This document shows, in pieces, positions 7,852 to 12,828 of a DNA stretch of 12,828 nucleotides (position 1 is the stretch's first letter; each line of letters opens with the position of its first letter). The position numbers and the translations under genes are program-made. The notes below the pieces were generated by a model. It was not told where the DNA came from. It was given only the letters and a program-made list of their open reading frames with translations, and did not search any database. Origin of the DNA: Candidatus Sumerlaeota bacterium. GTDB taxonomy: Bacteria > Sumerlaeota > Sumerlaeia > JAFGJS01. The stretch lies in contig JAFGJS010000022.1 in assembly GCA_016928995.1 (NCBI GenBank), positions 1 through 12,828 on the forward strand, given 5' to 3'.

Positions 7852-7885
7852 TTCTTTCCGAATAGAAAGAATTTAGTCTAAATTC
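7852..7885 (-). promoter_or_regulatory. Candidate toxin-antitoxin operator: two inverted repeats
   Basis: Immediately upstream of the antitoxin ribosome site are two palindromes. One is TTCTTTC-N6-GAAAGAA (7852-7871). The other is the nearly perfect 17-bp GAATTTAGTCTAAATTC (7869-7885; 8-bp arms and one central base). They overlap by three bases. Their place 13-46 bp before the antitoxin start fits binding by the antitoxin N-terminal domain over the promoter. No strong -35/-10 pair is visible; TAAATT on the minus strand within the second palindrome could be a -10 box. Confidence 0.55.
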
Positions 7886-7946
7886 AGTCTCCAATGCAAG
7901 TCTATTTTCGCACGAAGGGATTTTAGGAAATACTTCAAGCGCGGCA

Positions 7947-7974
7947 TTGACAAACCGGAAAAAATCGCTAAAAC
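7947..7974 (+). promoter_or_regulatory. Likely sigma-70 type promoter of htpG
   Basis: A perfect -35 box TTGACA (7947-7952) is followed after 16 bp by TAAAAC (7969-7974, 4 of 6 to the -10 consensus). Transcription would start near 7981, giving a leader of about 37 nt with GAGGTG (8005-8010) 7 nt before the ATG. No CIRCE element or sigma-32-like boxes were seen. Confidence 0.45.
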
Positions 7975-8017
7975 AGTCGTTTCGTATCGACGCAATCTGC
8001 CAATGAGGTGATTCGAC

Positions 8018-9994
8018 ATGGAAACACGTGAATTCCAAGCCGAAGCAGCGCAAGTTCTCGACTTGATGATCCACTCGGTTTATTCGAACAAGGACATCTT
8101 TCTGCGCGAACTGATTTCCAACTCTTCGGACGCGCTGGATAAGCTGCGCTTCGAGGCGCTGACGAACAAGGAACTGGAGCCGCAAACGAAGGATTTGCAC
8201 ATCCTGCTCGAAGCGGATGCCGAAGCCCGCACGTTGACCGTGCACGACAATGGCATCGGCATGTCGCGCGAGGAAGTGATCCAGTTCATCGGCACTATCG
8301 CCAAGTCCGGGACCAAGGAATTTGTGAACCTGCTGAAAGAGGCGAAGAAATCCACGGATCTGCCGCCGGAGTTGATCGGCCAGTTCGGCGTCGGATTTTA
8401 CTCCTCCTTCATCGTCGCGGATAAAGTGACGCTTGTTTCGCGCAAGGCCGGAGAGGAAGGCGCGACGCGATGGGAATCGACCGGCGACGGCAAGTACACC
8501 CTCGACGATGCGGAACGCGAGAACTGCGGCACGTCCGTCACGTTGCATCTGAAGCCGGCGGATGAGGACGACGCCATGCAGGATTACACAAAGGAATGGC
8601 CGATCCGCGAGATCGTGAAAAAGTATAGCGACTTCGTGGCCTATCCGATCCGCATGAACGTGGAGAAAACTGAATATCCCAAAGACGCAGATGGTAAAAT
8701 CAAGGAAGGCGCCGAACCAATCAAGACCGTCGAACTCGAGACGCTGAATTCGATGAAGGCGATCTGGTTGCGCGATCCGAAGGAAGTCAAGGACGAGGAG
8801 CATCACGAATTTTACCGCCACATCAGCCACGATTGGAACGAGCCGCTGCATCAATACACGCTGAAGGCTGAAGGCACGTTCGAATTTCGCGCGCTGCTGT
8901 ATCTGCCGTCCAAGGCGCCGTTCGATCTTTTTTACCGTGACGCCCAGCGTGGAGTGCAACTTTACATCAAGCGCATCTTCATCATGAGCGACTGCAAGGA
9001 ACTCATCCCGGAATACCTGCGTTTCGTGCGCGGCGTGGTGGACTCCGAAGACCTGTCGCTGAACGTATCGCGTGAAATCTTGCAACAGGACCGCCACATC
9101 CGCGTGATCCGCAAGCGCCTGATCGCCAAGACGTTCGAGACGCTGCATGAACTGCGCGAAAACGAGCCGGAAAAGTGGGCGGGCTTCTGGAAGGAATTCG
9201 GTCGTGTGCTGAAGGAGGGGCTTTTCGCCGATCCGGAAAATCGCGACAAGCTGTTCGAACTGGTTGAATTTCCCAGCACGCACGATCCGGTCAAGACGAC
9301 CACGCTGGCGGATTACGTCAGCCGGATGAAAGAGGGCCAGACGGCGATTTACTACATGACCGGCGAGTCGCGCGGGCAGATCGAAAACTCGCCGCACCTT
9401 GAGGCGTTCAAGGCTAAAGGCTTCGAGGTGCTGCTGCTCTCCGACAATGTGGACGAAGTCTGGACGCAGACGTTTTTGCAGTACACCGCAAAAGCCGAAG
9501 GCGAAGACCAGAAGGACAAAACCTATTCCTTCAAATCCATCGGCAAGGGCGAAGTGGAACTTGGCGGCGCGGAGGAGAAGAAAAAATCCGAGGAGGAGCG
9601 CAAGGAGAAGGAGACACAGTATAAAGACCTGCTTGCCGCGATGAAGCAAGCTCTTGATGAGCGCGTGAAGGAGGTGCGGCTTTCCTCGCGCCTGACCGAT
9701 TCGCCCGTCTGTCTGGTGAGCGACGAGGCGGACTTGACGCCGCAGCTGGAGCAAATGCTGCGCGAGGCCGGTCAGGATGTGCCGAAATCGAAACGCATCC
9801 TTGAACTGAATCCGGGGCATCCGATCCTGGAAAGACTCAAGGCGCGTCATGCGCTCAAGCCCGACGATCCGTCGATCGCGGAATACGCTGAGCTGCTTTA
9901 CGGCCAGGCTTGCCTCGCTGAAGGCCGCCAGCCGGATGATCCGGCGAGCTTCAGCAAAAAGATCGCCGAGCTGATGGTCAAAGCCATGGGCTAA
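8018..9994 (+). CDS. htpG: Chaperone protein HtpG (Hsp90 family)
   Basis: The protein is a cytosolic ATP-dependent chaperone that acts as a dimer to remodel client proteins. It has 658 residues, slightly longer than the roughly 624 of E. coli HtpG. The N-terminal GHKL ATPase domain is complete: ELISNSSDALDK (31-42, with the catalytic Glu and Mg-binding Asn), DNGIGM (77-82), GTIAKSGTKEF (92-102) and the lid glycine motif GQFGVGFYSSF (121-131). The middle domain carries LNVSREILQQ near residue 350, holding the Arg that contacts the ATP gamma-phosphate. A charged Lys/Glu-rich stretch lies around 525-545, before the C-terminal dimerisation domain. There is no MEEVD tail, as expected in bacteria. 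The start is supported by GAGGTG 7 nt upstream. It is transcribed divergently from the toxin-antitoxin pair and appears monocistronic. Confidence 0.97.
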   Translation: METREFQAEAAQVLDLMIHSVYSNKDIFLRELISNSSDALDKLRFEALTNKELEPQTKDLHILLEADAEARTLTVHDNGIGMSREEVIQFIGTIAKSGTKEFVNLLKEAKKSTDLPPELIGQFGVGFYSSFIVADKVTLVSRKAGEEGATRWESTGDGKYTLDDAERENCGTSVTLHLKPADEDDAMQDYTKEWPIREIVKKYSDFVAYPIRMNVEKTEYPKDADGKIKEGAEPIKTVELETLNSMKAIWLRDPKEVKDEEHHEFYRHISHDWNEPLHQYTLKAEGTFEFRALLYLPSKAPFDLFYRDAQRGVQLYIKRIFIMSDCKELIPEYLRFVRGVVDSEDLSLNVSREILQQDRHIRVIRKRLIAKTFETLHELRENEPEKWAGFWKEFGRVLKEGLFADPENRDKLFELVEFPSTHDPVKTTTLADYVSRMKEGQTAIYYMTGESRGQIENSPHLEAFKAKGFEVLLLSDNVDEVWTQTFLQYTAKAEGEDQKDKTYSFKSIGKGEVELGGAEEKKKSEEERKEKETQYKDLLAAMKQALDERVKEVRLSSRLTDSPVCLVSDEADLTPQLEQMLREAGQDVPKSKRILELNPGHPILERLKARHALKPDDPSIAEYAELLYGQACLAEGRQPDDPASFSKKIAELMVKAMG

Positions 9995-10000
9995 GCGCGA

Positions 10001-10019
10001 ATCCGGCGCGCGGATAGTT
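10001..10019 (+). terminator. Weak hairpin after htpG, possible terminator
   Basis: ATCCG (10001-10005) pairs with CGGAT (10011-10015) around GCGCG, followed by AGTTTTC. It lies 6 bp after the htpG stop at 9992-9994. The stem is short and the T run imperfect, so termination is uncertain. Confidence 0.3.
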
Positions 10020-10075
10020 TTCGCTGGACTTTGCGAGGGGATGGTCTTGAGAATGAGCGGAACAAACAGGTGAGC

Positions 10076-10080
10076 GGAGG
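10076..10080 (+). promoter_or_regulatory. Ribosome binding site supporting the TTG start of the glycosyltransferase
   Basis: GGAGG lies 6 nt before TTG at 10087. The family fold starts at once after this codon (SVIIPVFNE at residues 5-13) and no ATG or GTG is available nearby without losing the first strand. TTG is therefore the likely start. Confidence 0.75.
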
Positions 10081-10086
10081 AACGCC

Positions 10087-10971
10087 TTGAGCCTGGTCAG
10101 CGTCATCATTCCCGTTTTCAATGAGCGCGGCACGCTAGGGCAAACCGTGCGGGCGGTGCGCGATGCTCTGCAATCGCGAGAGCACGAGGTCGTCGTGGTG
10201 AACGACGGCTCGACCGACGCGCCGCACGCCAAGTATGAAGGCATCGGCGACGTGACGTTGCGCCATAAGGAAAATCGCGGATATGGCGCGGCGCTGCTGA
10301 GCGGTTTTCGCGCGGCGCGGGGCGAGACGCTCGTAATCATCGACGCTGATGGAACGTATCCGGCGGACGCGATTCCGGTTTTGCTCGCGGCGCTGGAGGA
10401 TGGCGCGGATATGGCTGTGGGGCGGCGCAAAGCGATTCCCGGCGAGCCGGGGGCGCTGACGCCGCGCAAGATCCTGCGCGCCGGGGCGAAGTGCGTGTTG
10501 CGGATGCTGGCGAATTATCTTTCCGGCTGCAAGATTCCCGATTTGAATTCCGGTCTGCGGGCGTTTCGCAAGGCCGACGCCATGCGTTTCGCGCATTTAC
10601 TGCCCAGCGGTTTTTCTCTCACCACCACAATCACTCTGGCTTACCTGTGCAACGGATTGTGCATTGAATACGTGCCGATTGAATACGCGGACCGGCCGAA
10701 GGATCAGCCGGCGAAGTTTCGCCCGGTCGGCGACACGTGGCAATTGCTGCTGACGATTTTGCGCACGATTCTGTTCTTCAATCCCCTGAAGGTCTGTCTG
10801 CCTGTGGCGCTGTGCAGTTGGGCGGTTTCGCTGCTGGCGCTGTTGTTCTCGTGGATCTTCACGGATCAAATCATGGACGGCACGGTCTCCGTCTTCGCCA
10901 TCTTCGGCGTGCAGATGTTGATCCTTGGCCTGCTCGCCGAAGTCATCATTAAAACCCCGCCGAAAATTTAG
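10087..10971 (+). CDS. Family 2 glycosyltransferase, polyprenyl-phosphate sugar transferase type, two C-terminal membrane helices
   Basis: The 294-residue protein has a GT-A glycosyltransferase domain: SVIIPVFNE (5-13), VNDGSTD (38-44), the NRGYGAAL motif (63-70), the DAD metal site in IIDADGTYP (84-92) and KIPDLNSGLRAF (149-160). This set is typical of dolichyl/undecaprenyl-phosphate mannose or glucose synthases (DPM1/GtrB-like), which load a sugar from a nucleotide donor onto the lipid carrier. Two hydrophobic stretches (about 232-257 and 267-288) should anchor it in the inner membrane. The protein stops right after the second one, a little earlier than many relatives that have a basic tail. 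The start is TTG with a strong ribosome site. It lies 92 bp after htpG and may have its own promoter. The sugar and acceptor cannot be assigned; a role in surface glycan synthesis is likely. Confidence 0.9.
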   Translation: MSLVSVIIPVFNERGTLGQTVRAVRDALQSREHEVVVVNDGSTDAPHAKYEGIGDVTLRHKENRGYGAALLSGFRAARGETLVIIDADGTYPADAIPVLLAALEDGADMAVGRRKAIPGEPGALTPRKILRAGAKCVLRMLANYLSGCKIPDLNSGLRAFRKADAMRFAHLLPSGFSLTTTITLAYLCNGLCIEYVPIEYADRPKDQPAKFRPVGDTWQLLLTILRTILFFNPLKVCLPVALCSWAVSLLALLFSWIFTDQIMDGTVSVFAIFGVQMLILGLLAEVIIKTPPKI

Positions 10972-11023
10972 CCCCGCCTTGCATATTGTCGCGCCCTTTC
11001 ATGACTTGAGAACTGTGATCACA

Positions 11024-11118
11024 ATTCACCACAGAGCGCACAGCACACAGAGAATAAATGATTATATTGCATCGTATATAATAACAGTTCTTTGTATCTT
11101 CGTGTCTTTGTGGTGAAT
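11024..11118. repeat. 95-bp imperfect palindromic repeat of the CACAGAG type
   Basis: ATTCACCACAGAG (11024-11036) and CTTTGTGGTGAAT (11106-11118) are inverted repeats matching at 12 of 13 positions. Further imperfect pairing continues inward (CACAGAGAA against TTCTTTGTA) to an AT-rich centre with ATTATA and TATAAT. The whole element could fold into one long hairpin. It fills the gap between two convergent genes. From memory, 'ATTCACCACAGAG...CTCTGTGGTGAAT' units are dispersed in many unrelated bacterial genomes, often in intergenic spots. That this is one of them is an inference. No ORF of interest lies inside. Confidence 0.7.
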
Positions 11119-11141
11119 GATTGGTTCCCTTCAGTTGGATT

Positions 11142-12828
11142 CTACTGGTTTTCGTATTCCCGCAGATCGACGATGATTGGACCATTTCCGGAGTGTTTGG
11201 TGTTATCGAGTTTCCAGATCGCTTCGGCGTATTTGCCGTAGCGGGAGCGATAGGATTCCATAGGGAACGGGCGGCGCTTGGGCATGAGTTTGGCCACGGG
11301 CGGCCGCCAGCGCGTGGGATAGCGTTGAGCGGCATCATTCGTACTGCGGGCATCTTCTCCGCTGCGGCCTGCATCGTACTGACGGGATTCTGCCGTCAGC
11401 TTAGGCTCAATGCCATGCGAGACAACGGCCGAGGGCAGGATGCCCTCAGTACGATTCTTCGCGTCCAGCGCGGCGGTCGATGAGGTTTGGCCGGTGATGG
11501 CCAGCACGATGTCGGCGATGTCGAGGCGGCCGTCGTTATTTACGTCGAGCGATGCGGTAGTGCTGACAGCGCCTGCTTGAAGCGAGTAAGAGGTCAACAT
11601 CGCAACGGCGGTCGTGGGCAGCTCGATGGCTTGCAGCTCCGCGATCCACTCTTCCGGCCATTCCGCGAGCCAGGGGGAGCCGGTCAGCGAATCCGTGGTC
11701 GGCCGGCCCAGGATGTAGCCGCGCATCGCGGCGATCCGGTCGCTTGGTGTGGTTTCATACGGCCCGATGTCGAAATCCAGTCCATCGCCCGTCGAGCCTG
11801 CGCCTAACCCTTCGCCATCCTGTGGTCGCGCATTCCCGATGAAATCCACTGTCATACCCGCGCTTGTTCCACCATCAATTCCTGGTGAACCCGGCAGCAA
11901 CCGAAAATCCAACGCCCAAGGATTGGAAAAAAGCGGTGTCGCCGTAGAATTCGTGTCATCGCCGTGCGTCGAGCCTTCGATGATACAAAATGTCGGCGTT
12001 GTAGAACCAATAATTTGCGCATCATCCCAGCCAGCCGTATTGCCCCACATGATATTATCTATGATCTCTCCCTGAAAACCAAACATGCCGCCTGCATACA
12101 TCGAAGCATGGTTAAATGCTACAACATTATGCATTATCGGCCCATCGCAATTATAAATCCCACCGCCATAACTATTATATCCGCCCAAATTATTGAAGCA
12201 GATGATGTTGTTAAAAACTGGAACATCAGATGAGTTTATACCAGGCCCCATTTGATTGAGCATGACAAAATTGCCGGATATTCTTGCAGGAGTGTTAAAG
12301 TAATCATCAATAGTCCCGATTCCTGAATAAGAATTTTCAATCACAATATTTCCTTCGACAATCCCATAAGAGTTCCCGCCAATACCTGAACGACAATACA
12401 TAATTAAATTATGATGTAAATTAAACGCGCAATTATCGATCCCATAACCCCTAGCGTCCCCTCTTCCCCGTATCAGGTTATATCCAATATCGCCTACGCA
12501 AGAATATAAGGAACTAGCAGATCCAAAAGACATGGAACCTCCGGGAGGCAAAACAATGTTATCTCGAATAGTATTATATGCCAAATTTCCCGCTCTCCAA
12601 GCCGCGAGAGCATCATGGCCGCTATTCTCGCGGATGATGCAATATTCCACATAAGCGTCAGTAAAATTGCCCAGAATCCCCGCGCCCCAGTATTCGATGA
12701 TTGTTTCATACATTAAAATAAACTGAACCGGCCTCCCCAAACCATTGCGCAAGGTGAAGCCGCTGAGCACGCAGGTTGTGCCTTCATCGCCCCGGAAAGT
12801 GACGACCGGCAGCAGCCCCTGGCCATCG
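11142..12828 (-). CDS. Secreted right-handed parallel beta-helix protein with dockerin-like module and repeat-derived tail (5' partial)
   Basis: The frame is open to the window edge (first full codon at 12827-12825), so the start lies outside; a GTG at 12770 is internal, in the conserved VLSGFTLRNG strand. About 12,770-11,950 encodes stacked turns with recurrent N-x-I/V and G-I/G-G patterns (HHNLIMY, VEGNIVIEN, ISGNFVMLN, VFNNIICFNN, MHNVVAFN, IDNIMWGN), typical of pectate-lyase-like beta-helices. It closes with the common end DFRLLPGSPGIDGG...DIGPYE. A helix with ILGRPT and a calcium-type loop DVNNDGRLDIAD (11546-11511) form a single dockerin-like module. The following tail (stop at 11144-11142) is basic and partly encoded by a palindromic repeat at 11338-11456. 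No catalytic site was identified; it may be a polysaccharide-binding or degrading, or adhesive, surface protein. The helix part is visibly more AT-rich than the rest of the window. Confidence 0.82.
   Translation of the reverse strand, partial: DGQGLLPVVTFRGDEGTTCVLSGFTLRNGLGRPVQFILMYETIIEYWGAGILGNFTDAYVEYCIIRENSGHDALAAWRAGNLAYNTIRDNIVLPPGGSMSFGSASSLYSCVGDIGYNLIRGRGDARGYGIDNCAFNLHHNLIMYCRSGIGGNSYGIVEGNIVIENSYSGIGTIDDYFNTPARISGNFVMLNQMGPGINSSDVPVFNNIICFNNLGGYNSYGGGIYNCDGPIMHNVVAFNHASMYAGGMFGFQGEIIDNIMWGNTAGWDDAQIIGSTTPTFCIIEGSTHGDDTNSTATPLFSNPWALDFRLLPGSPGIDGGTSAGMTVDFIGNARPQDGEGLGAGSTGDGLDFDIGPYETTPSDRIAAMRGYILGRPTTDSLTGSPWLAEWPEEWIAELQAIELPTTAVAMLTSYSLQAGAVSTTASLDVNNDGRLDIADIVLAITGQTSSTAALDAKNRTEGILPSAVVSHGIEPKLTAESRQYDAGRSGEDARSTNDAAQRYPTRWRPPVAKLMPKRRPFPMESYRSRYGKYAEAIWKLDNTKHSGNGPIIVDLREYENQ
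11338..11456. repeat. REP-like palindromic element inside the beta-helix coding region
   Basis: CGTACTGCGGGCATC (11340-11354) and GATGCCCTCAGTACG (11439-11453) are inverted repeats matching at 14 of 15 positions. A third copy of ATCGTACTG starts at 11373. Inside are the hairpins CTGACGG-N7-CCGTCAG (11379-11399) and GAGGGCA-GGA-TGCCCTC (11431-11447). The element lies wholly within the open frame of the beta-helix gene, downstream of its dockerin-like loop, and is read through without a stop. Confidence 0.7.

Noticed and set aside
7886-8017. CIRCE or sigma-32 control of htpG
   Set aside because: Neither the TTAGCACTC/GAGTGCTAA inverted repeat nor CTTGAA/CCCCAT-like boxes are present upstream of htpG. 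Only a sigma-70-like pair is seen.
7841-9850. 669-codon open frame on the minus strand opposite htpG
   Set aside because: It is the antisense of a certain Hsp90 gene in a GC-rich genome. Its translation is rich in Arg, His, Leu and Phe with no recognisable domain, and it runs through the antitoxin promoter region.
10041-10073. Ten-codon mini-ORF before the glycosyltransferase, possible leader peptide
   Set aside because: GAGGGG runs directly into the ATG, leaving no spacing for a ribosome site, and there is no run of regulatory codons or attenuator hairpin.
11014-11023. TGTGATCACA palindrome as a CRP-like site
   Set aside because: CRP sites need six bases between the TGTGA and TCACA half-sites. 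Here the halves are fused, and the site lies after a gene end rather than before a start.
12768-12770. GTG as the start codon of the beta-helix gene
   Set aside because: The frame stays open to the window edge, and the upstream residues (LPVVTFRGDEGTTC) continue the typical strand before SGFTLRNG, so the start lies outside.

Overview
The window looks like a chromosomal stretch of an uncultured Gram-negative-type bacterium from the PVC group or a neighbouring lineage (Planctomycetota, Lentisphaerota, Verrucomicrobiota, Sumerlaeota or Hydrogenedentota). This is an inference. It rests on large secreted mosaic proteins (CotH, FN3-like and lamin-tail domains; a parallel beta-helix) ending in a short dockerin-like calcium loop, on a lipoprotein with a lipobox, on a Wzt-type export ATPase, and on three kinds of dispersed palindromic repeats. 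No rRNA, tRNA, CRISPR array, transposase or phage gene was seen.

Layout. 1-3222 (+): 3' part of a giant secreted CotH/lamin-tail protein that begins outside the window, followed by a clear intrinsic terminator (3252-3294). 3393-5654 (+): an unrecognised lipoprotein built from many 'Pro-Leu-aromatic' repeats. 5655-5838: a gap between convergent genes, mostly filled by a 101-bp palindromic repeat element. 5839-7077 (-): a Wzt/TagH-like ABC ATPase with a carbohydrate-binding-type C-terminal domain but no adjacent permease. 7235-7839 (-): a Phd/YefM-RelE/ParE toxin-antitoxin pair with a palindromic operator candidate upstream. 8018-9994 (+): htpG (Hsp90), divergent from the antitoxin. 10087-10971 (+): a family 2 glycosyltransferase of the polyprenyl-phosphate sugar transferase type, with a TTG start. 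10972-11141: a gap between convergent genes holding a second palindromic repeat (CACAGAG type). 11142-12828 (-): the 3' part of a secreted parallel beta-helix protein with a dockerin-like module and a C-terminal tail partly encoded by a third palindromic repeat.

How it fits together. The two terminal genes encode extracellular proteins with related C-terminal modules. The lipoprotein, the export ATPase and the glycosyltransferase point to envelope and surface-polysaccharide functions. HtpG and the toxin-antitoxin pair are general stress genes. Apart from the toxin-antitoxin pair there is no convincing operon: gene directions alternate and gaps are 90-190 bp. No complete new defence or metabolic system is evident. 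The most interesting items are the repeat lipoprotein, the repeat element read through as protein in the beta-helix gene, and the shared dockerin-like end module in two unrelated secreted proteins.
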